Source of the DNA: Candidatus Thermochlorobacteriaceae bacterium
GTDB taxonomy: Bacteria; Bacteroidota; Chlorobiia; Chlorobiales; Thermochlorobacteraceae
Direction: 5' to 3'
Assembly: GCA_029263855.1 (NCBI GenBank)
Contig: JAJUFC010000007.1
Coordinates: forward strand, 1 to 64,000
DNA: 64,000 nucleotides
Part shown: one piece after another, positions 52,788 through 61,544 of the stretch
Layout: every line of letters begins with the position of its first letter
Numbering within the stretch: the first letter of the stretch is position 1
Notes under the pieces: generated by a model
What the model saw: only the letters and a program-made list of their open reading frames with translations
Database searches by the model: none
Told to the model about the DNA's origin: nothing
Position numbers and translations under genes: made by a program

Positions 52788-53633
52788 ATGCATCTTCATC
52801 GTTTCGTTCTGGTTATCGGCGCGATTATCTTCTTTGGATTTACTGCCGATAAATTCAACCAACAGTTTGTTTTTGGGAATTCGCTCACAGGAAAAGTTGG
52901 CGCGACACAGAAGCCCGACCATTTTTACGAAGGCTGTTTTTGCCACATGCCTGATGGCGTTCAGCAAGGACCGCACAGTCAAGTTCAGGCTTGGATTTCA
53001 GGTCCTGACACACTGCGCATTGGCGAAACGGCGGTCTTCACGCTTTACGGCAGGAAAGATTCGCTTAGGGCAGGTGGATTCAACATCGCGGCTTTTCTCG
53101 GCACGCTCGACACGCTCAGCGCAGGCATGCGAATCGAAGATGGCGAACTCACGCATACTTTTCCAAAAGTAGCACAAGGTGACACGCTCATGTGGCAATT
53201 TCGCTACACCGCTCCCGCCAATGCAGGGCACGACACGATTTACGCCAATTTCTGCGCCGTCGACACTAGCTACGACCCCAACGGCGACTATTGGAATTAT
53301 GCGCCGAGTTTCGTTGTAACTGTTGTTCCGAACAGCTCTGCACCGACGCTCTCCGAAAAGCCGAGCGCGTTTAGCCTTGCTCAAAACTATCCGAATCCGT
53401 TTAATCCGACGACGCTCATTCAGTATCAACTCTCACAACCTAGCACCGTGCGCCTCGAGCTCTTTGATGCAGTCGGGCGTAAGGTTGCGACTTTGGTCAA
53501 TGCACGTCAAGCCGCTGGGGCATATTCCTACACGCTCAATGCCTCTCAATTCAACTTGTCGAGCGGCGTTTATCTTTATCGCTTGCAAACCAATAATTTT
53601 GCTGAAACCAAAAAGATGCTCTTCTTGAAGTAA
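52788..53633 (+). CDS. T9SS-secreted choice-of-anchor-V-like protein with CxCH motif
   Basis: 281 residues. Signal peptide (MHLHRFVLVIGAIIFFGFT), then GCFCHMPDGVQQGPH near residue 50, a beta-sandwich reelin-like domain (LRIGETAVFTLYGRKDSLRAGGFNIAAF; LMWQFRYTAPANAGHDTIYANF), and a complete type A T9SS domain (QNYPNPFNPTTLIQYQ ... TKKMLFLK). The set-up is that of the choice-of-anchor V domain, in which the Cys-x-Cys-His segment resembles a short haem- or metal-binding site. It is the last gene of the CobW operon, 21 bases after the propeller gene. Surface exposed by inference. Confidence 0.9.
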   Translation: MHLHRFVLVIGAIIFFGFTADKFNQQFVFGNSLTGKVGATQKPDHFYEGCFCHMPDGVQQGPHSQVQAWISGPDTLRIGETAVFTLYGRKDSLRAGGFNIAAFLGTLDTLSAGMRIEDGELTHTFPKVAQGDTLMWQFRYTAPANAGHDTIYANFCAVDTSYDPNGDYWNYAPSFVVTVVPNSSAPTLSEKPSAFSLAQNYPNPFNPTTLIQYQLSQPSTVRLELFDAVGRKVATLVNARQAAGAYSYTLNASQFNLSSGVYLYRLQTNNFAETKKMLFLK

Positions 53634-53666
53634 GTTTCAATCCCACATTTTCGCGACATTCATCAG

Positions 53667-53693
53667 AAGGCGGAGCATTTCTTCGCCTTTTCT
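53667..53693 (+). terminator. Rho-independent terminator of the CobW-T9SS operon
   Basis: A 9-bp stem (AAGGCGGAG / CTTCGCCTT, one G-U pair), 5-base loop and TTTTC immediately after, 34 bases past the stop of the last operon gene. Confidence 0.8.
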
Positions 53694-53772
53694 ATTCGCG
53701 CACTTTTTTATTGTTTTGGAATTTCACAGCCTCAAAAAAAGTTTTAACTGCGTAATTAAACCTGATGACAGC

Positions 53773-54939
53773 ATGGACCCTATTGTTCGCGCTTTTCCAA
53801 TCTTTTTGCTTCTGCTTGCCCCTGCATGGCTTTTCGCACAAGAGCCAAACACCAAAGCCTTCACCAAATACGACGAGCAAGTTTTGAAAGGCATTGACTA
53901 TGTCTATAATCTCGATTTCAACGAAGCCGACGCGCTCTTCAACGACATCATTCAGAAAGACCCGAAGTCGCCAGTCGGACACTTCTTCAAAGGCATGGTG
54001 CTGTGGTGGAAAATGATGCTCGACCTCGACAATACCCAATACGACGAGACCTTCAGCAACTACATGCAAAAAGTCATCGATCTCTGCGATGAAAAGTTGG
54101 AACTTAACGACCGCGATGTAGAAGCGATGTTTTTCAAAAGTGGTGCGCTCGGATTTCGCGGCAGGCTTCGCGCCAATCGCGGGCAGTGGCTCAAAGCCGC
54201 ACTCGACGGCAAAGATGCGCTCCCAATCGTCTCTCGCATTCAAAAGGTTGGAAAAGGCAATATCGATGTGCTCTTCGGTCTGGGCATTTACGACTATTAC
54301 GCCGAAGCCATTCCCGAACAATATCCCGCTGTTAAACCGCTTGCCCTCATGTTTCCAAAAGGCGATAAAAAACGCGGCATTGCACGACTCGACTCGTGCA
54401 TCAAGTTCGGTCACTATGCTAAAACAGAAGCCATTTACTTCCTCGCTCAAATTTACTACGTGTATGAAAAAGACTTCACCAAAGCCGCCGAATTTTGCAG
54501 ACAACTTCATCAACACTACCCCGATAATCCCTTTTTCTACACTTATCTCGGACGCTGTTATGCCGCCAGCGGCTTTTGGAAAGAAGCCGAAGAGATTTTC
54601 ACCGACGTTTGGAAAAAGTATCAAAACGGCGTCAAGCATTACAACGAGCGGCATGTGCGTGAAGCGCATTATTACATCGGTCTTGCTATGATGAACCGCC
54701 GCGATTTGAAGGATGCCTTAGCCCATTTCACCAACGCCGTTAATTTGAGCCTCAAAGTCGATAGCAAAGAGCCTTCCCCTTTCCGCGTTCTTTCCGAATT
54801 GCGCTTGGGCATGATTTATGACGCACAGGGCGATAGAGCCAAAGCCACTGCACACTACAAAAACGTTCTGAACTTGAAAGAGCATCAAGAGTCTCATAAA
54901 AAAGCCAAAGCCTATTTACAACACCCTTACAGCGGCTAA
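53773..54939 (+). CDS. Exported TPR protein
   Basis: 388 residues from the ATG at 53773 (signal peptide MDPIVRAFPIFLLLLAPAWLFAQ). The start at 53716 would put extra residues before the signal and is unlikely. TPR-like helix pairs extend from about 35 to 380 (NLDFNEADALFNDIIQKDP, AIYFLAQIYYVYEKDFTKAA, FFYTYLGRCYAASGFWKEAEEIF, EAHYYIGLAMMNRRDLKDAL). It is a periplasmic scaffold of unknown partners. It lies between the T9SS operon terminator and a PorQ-like gene, so an envelope or secretion-related role is plausible but not shown. No catalytic motif. Confidence 0.85.
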   Translation: MDPIVRAFPIFLLLLAPAWLFAQEPNTKAFTKYDEQVLKGIDYVYNLDFNEADALFNDIIQKDPKSPVGHFFKGMVLWWKMMLDLDNTQYDETFSNYMQKVIDLCDEKLELNDRDVEAMFFKSGALGFRGRLRANRGQWLKAALDGKDALPIVSRIQKVGKGNIDVLFGLGIYDYYAEAIPEQYPAVKPLALMFPKGDKKRGIARLDSCIKFGHYAKTEAIYFLAQIYYVYEKDFTKAAEFCRQLHQHYPDNPFFYTYLGRCYAASGFWKEAEEIFTDVWKKYQNGVKHYNERHVREAHYYIGLAMMNRRDLKDALAHFTNAVNLSLKVDSKEPSPFRVLSELRLGMIYDAQGDRAKATAHYKNVLNLKEHQESHKKAKAYLQHPYSG

Positions 54940-55063
54940 CTCGGGGGTTCTTCCTTCTTCCCTTGATAGTGCCCGCACGGTTATCTAAATTGTCGATACA
55001 AAAATTGTCGATATAAACGCCAAAGTGCGATTTCATCGTCGCCTCTGTCGTTCAAAATCCGAA

Positions 55064-56035
55064 ATGCAACCATTCATGATGCTCACTCGCCTTGCGCTTC
55101 TCTGTTTCTTCTTGATTCTGTTTGGCATATCCAGCACTGTATTTGCACAAACGGCGGTCTATGATTTTTTGCGTCTTGACCGAAGCGCGCGCGTTGCGGC
55201 ACTCGGCGGGAACAGCGTCTCAATGAAGGGCGATGTCGTCGCGCTGTTTCAAAATCCTGCTTCGATTTCAAGCGAGGTCGATAAATCCGCTTCGTTTAGT
55301 TTTCAGAAAAATTTGATGGACATTAACGCAGGGTTCATCGCATATAGTCGCGAGTTCAAAGGCATTGGGGATTTCGGCGTTGGGCTTTCTTACATCAACT
55401 ACGGCACTTTTACGCGAGCCGATGTTTCAGGAAATACGGGCGGCGAGTTCACCGCAGGGGATTTATGCCTTCAACTCGGCTACGGGCGCAAACTCGAGAA
55501 GTATTCCTTCGGCACATTGCGTGGCGGCGTTGGGCTTAAATATATCTTCTCTAACATCGCCGAATTTTCATCGTCAGGTGTCGCCTTTGACGCAGGACTC
55601 TTGCTCGATATTCCCGACGAAAAAATGCAAGTCGGCATTTCCATTCTCAACGTTGGCACACAGATTTCTACTTATGACGGCTTTTCTGAACCTCTACCAA
55701 TGGACATTCGCTTCGGCGTAACCACACAACTCGAAGGCTTGCCGCTCATTTTGAGCATTGGCTTTATCAACCTTGCCGATAACACCGATAAAGTTACCGA
55801 CAAACTCAAATTCTTCACCATCGGAGGCGAGTTTCTTTTAAGCGAGCAAGTGCGATTGCGGGCAGGCTACAACAACAAACTGCGTCAGGATTTGAGCGTC
55901 GGCGATGCGCTTGGTTTATCAGGCGTTTCAGGCGGGCTTGGAGTTGAATTGAAAAACTTCAAGTTCGATTATGCCTTCTCCTCGCTTGGTGTGATTGGCA
56001 TTCAACATCAACTTTCGGTTGCCACGATTTTGTGA
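55064..56035 (+). CDS. PorQ/PorV-type T9SS outer-membrane protein
   Basis: 323 residues from the ATG at 55064; a second ATG at 55076 is also possible. A signal peptide (LLCFFLILFGISSTVFAQ) leads directly into YDFLRLDRSARVAALGGNSVSM, the N-terminal hallmark of PorQ/PorV/UPF0164 proteins. Alternating beta strands with aromatic girdles follow (FGVGLSYINYGTFTR, GGVGLKYIFSNIAEF, KFDYAFSSLGVIGIQHQLSV) to a barrel-like C-terminus, as in FadL-fold proteins. PorQ/PorV help modify and attach T9SS cargo. It is the only likely T9SS component in this window and matches the seven T9SS cargo genes. Which paralog it is cannot be settled here. Confidence 0.8.
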   Translation: MQPFMMLTRLALLCFFLILFGISSTVFAQTAVYDFLRLDRSARVAALGGNSVSMKGDVVALFQNPASISSEVDKSASFSFQKNLMDINAGFIAYSREFKGIGDFGVGLSYINYGTFTRADVSGNTGGEFTAGDLCLQLGYGRKLEKYSFGTLRGGVGLKYIFSNIAEFSSSGVAFDAGLLLDIPDEKMQVGISILNVGTQISTYDGFSEPLPMDIRFGVTTQLEGLPLILSIGFINLADNTDKVTDKLKFFTIGGEFLLSEQVRLRAGYNNKLRQDLSVGDALGLSGVSGGLGVELKNFKFDYAFSSLGVIGIQHQLSVATIL

Positions 56036-56046
56036 GTCTCGCTCTC

Positions 56047-57252
56047 TCAAGCACGGAAGGCTTCTTTTATTCGCGCCGCCGCTTTCTCCAACTCCGCCAT
56101 AGACGAGGCATACGAAAGGCGTAAAAATCCTTCTGCCCCAAACGCATCGCCGGGCACAGTTGCAACCCAATGCTTATCGAGCAAATACTCTGCGACCTCG
56201 ACCGACGAGTTCAGCGTTACGCCTTGAAATGTTTTTCCAAGCAAGCCTTCAACCGATGGGAAGAGGTAAAATGCGCCTTCGGGCAGGTTGAGCCGAATCC
56301 CTTCGATTGATGAAAGTTCGTGATAGAGAAAATCGCGCCGCTTTTTGAACTCCTCGCGCATGGTCTTAACGACCGCTTGATCGCCCAAAAGCGCCGCCGC
56401 CGCCGCCTTTTGCGAAATGGAACTCGTGTGTGAACTCATTTGCGATTGCAACTTTGCCACAGCGTCAATAATCCATTTCGGCGCAGCAACATAGCCCACG
56501 CGCCAGCCCGTCATTGAATGCGACTTTGAAAGCGCGTTGCTCACAATCACTTTTTCTTTCATCGCCTCAATTCGTGCGGGCGAAAAATGCTCAATCTCGC
56601 CGTAGGTGAGTTGTTCATACATTTCATCAGAAATCACAAACACATCACGCTGCTCAATCACGCGCATTAGGGCGCGAATTTCTGCTTCGGAATACATTAC
56701 GCCGGTTGGGTTCGACGGCGAATTGAGAATCAGCATCTTCGTTTTCGGCGTGAGCGCGTTGACAAATTGTTCGGGCGTGAGTTTGAAATTCTGCTCGAAA
56801 GTTGTTGGCACAATCACAGGCGTGCCATCTGCAATTTTGACCATTTCGGGAAAACTCACCCAATACGGCGCGGGAATGATGACCTCGTCGTCAGAATCCA
56901 CCAGTGCAAGAATTGTATTCATAATGGCTTGTTTGCCGCCAACGCCGACGCAAATTTCTTCGGGCGAAAAATTCAATGCATTGTCGCGCTTCAACTTTTC
57001 CGCAATGGCTTTGCGCAGTTCAGGAATTCCGACCACGCTGGTGTATTTGGTAAATCCGCTCTGAATGGCTTTGATGGCGGCGTCGCAAGCAAGGTCGGGC
57101 GTTGGGAAATCAGGCTCGCCTGCTGAAAGACTCACGATGTCTTTGCCTTCGGCTTTCATTTTGTTTGCGCGCGTTGTGATTTGAAGCGTCTGCGATTCTT
57201 GAACGCGCTGAACGCGGCTTGAAAGAAATTGCGAAAGGTCGACGTTTGTCAT
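56047..57252 (-). CDS. aspC: Aspartate aminotransferase (class I PLP)
   Basis: 401 residues, subgroup Ib AAT size. PLP site [20 protein letters not shown] (catalytic Lys), Asp of PLP pyridine ([15 protein letters not shown]), Asn of PLP ([17 protein letters not shown]), and the substrate carboxylate Arg (LRLSYASS). Converts aspartate + 2-oxoglutarate to oxaloacetate + glutamate. The [12 protein letters not shown] opening supports Ib. First of the long minus-strand run to the right. Prephenate aminotransferase is a related alternative. Confidence 0.92.
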   Translation of the reverse strand: MTNVDLSQFLSSRVQRVQESQTLQITTRANKMKAEGKDIVSLSAGEPDFPTPDLACDAAIKAIQSGFTKYTSVVGIPELRKAIAEKLKRDNALNFSPEEICVGVGGKQAIMNTILALVDSDDEVIIPAPYWVSFPEMVKIADGTPVIVPTTFEQNFKLTPEQFVNALTPKTKMLILNSPSNPTGVMYSEAEIRALMRVIEQRDVFVISDEMYEQLTYGEIEHFSPARIEAMKEKVIVSNALSKSHSMTGWRVGYVAAPKWIIDAVAKLQSQMSSHTSSISQKAAAAALLGDQAVVKTMREEFKKRRDFLYHELSSIEGIRLNLPEGAFYLFPSVEGLLGKTFQGVTLNSSVEVAEYLLDKHWVATVPGDAFGAEGFLRLSYASSMAELEKAAARIKEAFRA

Positions 57253-57430
57253 TGAGTATTCTTGTTGGACTTTGTTTCAGAAACCGAACAAAGATACGGC
57301 ATTTACGATTTGAATTTTCATCGCGCCTCAAAGTAAAGATTTAGAGTGAAGTTTGAACACGACGACAAAACAGGTTCGGTGGGTTTTTACGGATTTCTTC
57401 TTCCAAAAAATCCGCGTTCTCTTTCAGAGA

Positions 57431-57625
57431 TTACTTTCGCTCGTGCAGTTTGCTTTCTATTTCCGTGAAGTCGGTTTCTTTGATTTCATCGACTTGTGTG
57501 GTGGGCTTGGTTCTATGATATGTCTCGAATTGATTTTTCGGCGGTGTGCTGATAAGGCGATAGACATAGCGAAAGAGGAGATACAGCAGGTATCCCATAC
57601 CGAGAAATATCAAAAATCGAATCAT
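57431..57625 (-). CDS. Small membrane protein (DUF4834-like)
   Basis: 64 residues: one N-terminal transmembrane helix (MIRFLIFLGMGYLLYLLFRYVYRL) and a charged cytoplasmic or periplasmic tail. The LLYLLFRYVYRLI pattern with a short hydrophilic C-terminus matches DUF4834 proteins of Bacteroidota, often found near cell-wall or kinase genes. The 178-base gap before it (57253-57430) holds no recognisable gene. It is 46 bases from the deoxynucleoside kinase gene on the same strand. Confidence 0.65.
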   Translation of the reverse strand: MIRFLIFLGMGYLLYLLFRYVYRLISTPPKNQFETYHRTKPTTQVDEIKETDFTEIESKLHERK

Positions 57626-57671
57626 CGTGGTCTTCGGTTTGCGTTGAGTAATGTTAGGTAGTATTCAACAC

Positions 57672-58328
57672 TTAAATCAATGTTTTTCGTTTTTCAGGCG
57701 TAAAGTATTCCGTTCCTGTGTGGGTTTTGTTGCAGATTAAATCGTATAGCAGTTCAAAATCTTCGGCACTGCTTGCGAAATCAAGTTCAGTTGTATTGAT
57801 GATGAGGAGCGGCGTTTTTTTGTAGCGGAAAAAGTAGTAGTTGTAAGCGTCGTGCAAGTCGCGAATGTAAGATTCTTTGATGCTGTGCTCGATTCCGCGA
57901 TTGCGCTTTTTGATATTTTCCATCAATCGTTCGGGCGAGGATTGCAAATAGACGACCAAGTCGGGTGCTGTGATGGTTTTATCCATGAAGTTGACGATGG
58001 ATTCATAGAGCCGAAGTTCGTCGTCTTGAAGATTGAGATACGCAAAGATTCTATCCTTATCGAAAATGTAATCGCTGACGAGGTAATCGTGAAACAGGTC
58101 GAAGTTTCGAAGTTGTTGCTGTTGTTTGTAGCGTCCGGTAAGAAACGACATCTGTGTTTGAAACGCATAACGTTCTGGGCTTTCGTAGAATCGTTCCAAG
58201 AAGGGATTATCCTCAAATTCTTCAAGCACGATGCGCGCCTGAAGCTTTTTGCCCAGAAGCATGGCAAGCGTCGTTTTTCCTGCTCCAATGACTCCTTCAA
58301 TCGCGATATACTTCGGCGTTGTTTGCAT
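57672..58328 (-). CDS. Deoxynucleoside kinase
   Basis: 218 residues, the typical size for bacterial dGK/dAK. P-loop EGVIGAGKTT at residues 11-19, substrate-pocket motif DKDRIFAYL (Asp-Arg), lid Arg cluster KKRNRGIEHSI, and YIRDLHDAYNYYFF helix. It phosphorylates purine or pyrimidine deoxynucleosides for nucleotide salvage. Specificity (dA, dG or dC) cannot be assigned. It sits with housekeeping genes. Confidence 0.92.
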   Translation of the reverse strand: MQTTPKYIAIEGVIGAGKTTLAMLLGKKLQARIVLEEFEDNPFLERFYESPERYAFQTQMSFLTGRYKQQQQLRNFDLFHDYLVSDYIFDKDRIFAYLNLQDDELRLYESIVNFMDKTITAPDLVVYLQSSPERLMENIKKRNRGIEHSIKESYIRDLHDAYNYYFFRYKKTPLLIINTTELDFASSAEDFELLYDLICNKTHTGTEYFTPEKRKTLI

Positions 58329-58370
58329 GACTCTGGTTCGGCGAACCGCTGTTGTTTTTTGATAAAGTAT

Positions 58371-58628
58371 TTAATGCACGGCGAGCGCGCCCGCACGTCT
58401 AAGTTTTTCTTTGAGTTCAAGTTCATAGACGTGATACTTGAACGCCATTCGTCCGTTGATGAACACGACAGGAATTTTCGTGCCGTATTCACGAATCAAG
58501 TTTTCATCATCTTGGATTTTAATTTCCTGTAATTCAAACGGAATCTCTTTTTGCACTTTGAGCAAAACGCTTTTTGCCTCGTCGCAGAGGCAGCAATCAT
58601 CTTTCGAGAAAATTTCAACTAACACCAT
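58371..58628 (-). CDS. Glutaredoxin-like thioredoxin-fold protein (DUF836)
   Basis: 85 residues, full small thioredoxin fold: VEIFSKDDCCLCDEAK with a CxxC (Cys-Leu-Cys arrangement of the DUF836/glutaredoxin-2 type), PFELQEIKIQDDE, and the cis-Pro motif KIPVVFING. It is a cytoplasmic disulfide or thiol redox protein of unknown partner, common in Chlorobiota and Bacteroidota. It lies 42 bases upstream of the deoxynucleoside kinase gene and 83 bases from lgt. Confidence 0.88.
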   Translation of the reverse strand: MVLVEIFSKDDCCLCDEAKSVLLKVQKEIPFELQEIKIQDDENLIREYGTKIPVVFINGRMAFKYHVYELELKEKLRRAGALAVH

Positions 58629-58711
58629 TAGGGTAAGAGAGATAAACGTGTTTTCACTTCTTTTTTACTTAAAGCAAGATTTGATGCGCCACTCATTGTC
58701 AGTTTTGCGCT

Positions 58712-59605
58712 TTACGCCGTCTTGCTCATCGGCTTTTTTTTGCGCTCTGCTTTTGCTCCTGGTTTCGCCGCTTCCTCCATCGGCGGCATTTCAATGGGCT
58801 CTTTGGAAATGCGCCATAGTCCAAACGCTCCAACAAGAATCATCGCAAGCGCGATGACTTGCGCCTCTGAAAGCCCAAACAATATGGGCGGATTGAGACG
58901 AATAAACTCTACGGAAAATCTTCCAACAGATTGCAGAATCAAATAAACAAAAAAGATCCAGCCCGCTTGCTTCGGCAGAGTGCGCCACTTCCACAGCAAC
59001 GCGAAGAAGACGAGGGAATAAAAAAGTTCATACAGGGGCGTTGGGTGAACGGGAATATCTTTCGGGACTTTGACACCGGGAAAGAGTTGACGAAACTGCA
59101 TCGCCAATTCAGGATTTTCAGAGGCGAGCGTAGAGACATAACCATTTGGAAAGGTCATCGCCCAAGGCAAATCGCACGGCTCGCCGTAGCACCCATCGCC
59201 CGCGAGCAAACAACCAATTCTTCCGATTCCATATCCAATCATCAGCGCGGGCGCGATCGCGTCCAAGAATCGCAATGGCGCAATCTTCTGCGAGCGGAGA
59301 TAAATCAAATTGCCAATCGTAGCGACAATCATTCCGCCGTAAAACGTCAAGCCTCCTGCGTTGAATGCTTCGCCAATTGGATCGCGCAAGAATCGGTCAA
59401 AATTTTCTAAGAGGTGAAATAACTTTGCGCCCGCAATGCCGAGCACAATCGTGAGAAAGGTAACGGTTGAACTGACGTCGGGGTAAATTTTTTTACGCTC
59501 GATTTCTTTGGAGAGCAGGTAATTGGCGACTAAAAACGCCAACGCAAGCATTGCGCCGAAACTGTGGAATTTAATCGGTCCGATGGAAAAGAGTTCTGGA
59601 TACAC
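58712..59605 (-). CDS. lgt: Prolipoprotein diacylglyceryl transferase
   Basis: 297 residues starting with GTG at 59605 (promoter at 59642-59670). Seven transmembrane helices. Key motifs: FHSFGAMLALAF, GGLTFYGGMIVA (Tyr takes the place of the His in E. coli HGG, as in many phyla), IGYGIGRIGCLLAGDGCYG (conserved Arg; Asn of the E. coli RLGN motif is Cys here, common in this group), PTPLYELFYSLVFF and RFSVEFIR. It transfers diacylglyceryl to lipobox Cys in all lipoproteins, including those in this window. C-terminus is charged (KAERKKKP). Confidence 0.95.
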   Translation of the reverse strand: MYPELFSIGPIKFHSFGAMLALAFLVANYLLSKEIERKKIYPDVSSTVTFLTIVLGIAGAKLFHLLENFDRFLRDPIGEAFNAGGLTFYGGMIVATIGNLIYLRSQKIAPLRFLDAIAPALMIGYGIGRIGCLLAGDGCYGEPCDLPWAMTFPNGYVSTLASENPELAMQFRQLFPGVKVPKDIPVHPTPLYELFYSLVFFALLWKWRTLPKQAGWIFFVYLILQSVGRFSVEFIRLNPPILFGLSEAQVIALAMILVGAFGLWRISKEPIEMPPMEEAAKPGAKAERKKKPMSKTA

Positions 59606-59641
59606 CGCGGCTCCCTTTTGTCTTCGAGTTGTGATATGCTG

Positions 59642-59670
59642 AAATTAAATCTCAAACAGGCTTTTGTCAA
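59642..59670 (-). promoter_or_regulatory. Putative sigma-70-type promoter of lgt
   Basis: Minus strand TTGACA (59670-59665), 17-base spacer, TAATTT (59647-59642). Spacing is ideal and the -35 box perfect; the -10 is one or two bases off TATAAT. The -35 lies in one arm of the palindrome at 59665-59684. The -10 is 37 bases before the GTG. Confidence 0.5.
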
Positions 59671-59691
59671 CTTGTAAGTTGACATTTTTTT
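59665..59691 (+). terminator. Palindrome with plus-strand T-run
   Basis: Arms TGTCAACTT and AAGTTGACA with a 2-base gap, then seven T on the plus strand. No plus-strand gene reads into it, so it may act as an operator or as an antisense terminator over lgt's promoter. Confidence 0.45.
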
Positions 59692-59701
59692 GTTGGCACA
59701 G

Positions 59702-60976
59702 TCAAGCGGTTCGATTTTTAATTTCGCTTAGTAAGTTTTCTTGTTGGATTTCTTTTTGCTCCGATGTGAGCAAGTTTTTGAGTTGAAATTTGCCTGTTTG
59801 CAGTTCGTTTTCACCGACGATGATGGCGAAGGTTGCGCCGAGCCGATTGGCTTCGCGCATTTGGGCTTTGAGGCTTCGCGCGAGCAAATCAGTTTCAACT
59901 GCGAGACCTTCTTTTCGCCACGCATGAGCCGTTTTCATAATCCAGCCGCGCGCTAATGGCGATTGCGCCACAAGCATCACATCAGGCTTCGGCGGTTGAA
60001 TCTTCTCGCTTATTCCTGCACTCTCCAACGCAATCAGCAATCGCTCAATGCCAGAGGCAAAACCGACTGCGGGAATTTCTTTTTCCGCACCGAGTTGCTC
60101 ACCGAGTCCGTCGTAGCGTCCGCCGCCGCCGAGCGCATCTTGCGCGCCCAAATCAGAACTCACTAATTCAAAAGCCGTGCGCGAATAGTAATCTAACCCT
60201 CTCACCAAGCGATGCTCGATAACATACTTCACGCCAAAGTCATCGAGATAAGTCTTAACCGTCTCAAAGTGAGATTTTGAGACTTCGTCAAGACAATCTA
60301 AAATGCGCGGCGCGTTGGCAATCAGGTCTTGCAAATCGGGATTTTTGGAGTCCAAAATGCGAAGCGGATTTTTTTCAAAGCGTTCTTTTGAAACTGCATC
60401 AAGTTTATCGAAATGCGGGCGAAGGTAATCTTGCAGTATGGCACGATAGCGTTTGCGCGTTTCAATGTCGCCCAAACTGTTGAGTTTGAGCATCGTGCTT
60501 TTGATTCCGAGTTCGTCATAAATCATCATCATCATAGCGATGATTTCGGCATCGGCTTCGGGATTCGCACTGCCAATGCACTCTGCGCCGAACTGCCAAA
60601 ACTGTCGGTATCGTCCTTTCTGTGGCTTTTCTTTTCGGAACAATTTGCTGATGTAATAGACCTTCACAACGGGCGACTGCGCGCCAAGGCTGTGTTGCAA
60701 ATAAGCACGCATGACGCTGGCGGTCATTTCGGGGCGAAGCGTAAGCGACTCATCGCTTTCCGATGACGGTTTGAAAGTATACATTTCCTTTCCAACAATG
60801 TCGGTTGTTTCACCGATGCCGCGCAGAAATAAATTTGTGTCTTCAAAAATCGGCGTGCGAATTTCGCTATAACCAAACCGTTTGAAAATGCTTCTTGCAG
60901 TGTGCTCGATATGTTGCCAAAGTGGAGATTCAGATGGGAGAATATCTTTTGTGCCCGTGATGGTTTGAAATTTCAT
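59702..60976 (-). CDS. hisS: Histidyl-tRNA synthetase
   Basis: 424 residues, normal HisRS length. Class II motifs: motif 2 FRKEKPQKGRYRQFWQFG, HisA-like RLVRGLDYYSRTAFELV, motif 3 GFASGIERLLIAL, and LTLRPEMTASVMRAYL before motif 2. The C-terminal anticodon-binding domain starts near PKPDVMLVAQSP. Charges tRNA-His. HisZ is excluded by its full-length anticodon domain. It is 17 bases after ptsN on the same strand. Confidence 0.97.
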   Translation of the reverse strand: MKFQTITGTKDILPSESPLWQHIEHTARSIFKRFGYSEIRTPIFEDTNLFLRGIGETTDIVGKEMYTFKPSSESDESLTLRPEMTASVMRAYLQHSLGAQSPVVKVYYISKLFRKEKPQKGRYRQFWQFGAECIGSANPEADAEIIAMMMMIYDELGIKSTMLKLNSLGDIETRKRYRAILQDYLRPHFDKLDAVSKERFEKNPLRILDSKNPDLQDLIANAPRILDCLDEVSKSHFETVKTYLDDFGVKYVIEHRLVRGLDYYSRTAFELVSSDLGAQDALGGGGRYDGLGEQLGAEKEIPAVGFASGIERLLIALESAGISEKIQPPKPDVMLVAQSPLARGWIMKTAHAWRKEGLAVETDLLARSLKAQMREANRLGATFAIIVGENELQTGKFQLKNLLTSEQKEIQQENLLSEIKNRTA

Positions 60977-60993
60977 TGACGCTATTTGAGCCG

Positions 60994-61464
60994 TTAGATT
61001 TCAGGATAAGCCTTTTCTTCTTCTTGAAAGAGCTCGATGACATCGGCAATTTCAGCCGTGCTGACTAATTTTTCGCGGACGGCTTCGGTTGCTACAAGCC
61101 GAGATATGCGGCTCAACAGTTTGAGGTGTTGCGTGAGCATGGTTTCAGGCGTGGCAAGCAAAAAAACAAGGTTGATAGGATCTTGGTCAATCGAGTCGAA
61201 GTCAACTTCTTTTTTGAGCGTGGCAAAGGCAAGCACAGGGGCTGTAACCGCATTGGTTTTCGCGTGTGGCAAGGCGACCTTTTTTCCGATTCCCGTAGAC
61301 ATTTCCTTTTCGCGCTTCCACACATCGTCGCGCAACTTTCCCGCATCGGCAACATTCGGATGTGAGCCAACCAACGCTAACATTTTATCAATCAAATCAC
61401 CTTTGGACTTGGCTTCCATGCCCAACGCGATATACTTTTCCGAGATGATGTTGGTGAGTTTCAT
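60994..61464 (-). CDS. ptsN: PTS EIIA-type nitrogen-regulatory protein
   Basis: 156 residues. EIIA (PTS mannitol/fructose or Ntr) fold with active-site His in KKVALPHAKTNAVTAP, DVWKREKEMSTGIGKKVALPH before it, and LVFLLATPETMLTQHLKLLS. The STGIG..VALPH motif is a hallmark of PtsN. No EIIB/C or HPr genes are near, so a regulatory (phosphorelay) role is favoured over sugar import. Its stop is 17 bases upstream of the hisS start. Confidence 0.93.
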   Translation of the reverse strand: MKLTNIISEKYIALGMEAKSKGDLIDKMLALVGSHPNVADAGKLRDDVWKREKEMSTGIGKKVALPHAKTNAVTAPVLAFATLKKEVDFDSIDQDPINLVFLLATPETMLTQHLKLLSRISRLVATEAVREKLVSTAEIADVIELFQEEEKAYPEI

Positions 61465-61544
61465 ACTGCTTCAACATTGTTTAAGACAAGAGAGCAAATA
61501 TACGCAATGCTTTTTAACAAATTGCGGATTCACTTTTCCCAATA

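Noticed and set aside
53692-54669. A 325-codon minus-strand frame overlapping the TPR gene
   Set aside because: Antisense shadow. The plus strand has a signal peptide and regular TPR helices; the shadow has no start region or motif.
60994-61464. Sugar-transporting PTS
   Set aside because: No EIIB, EIIC, HPr or EI genes are nearby, and the STGIG motif fits PtsN regulators.
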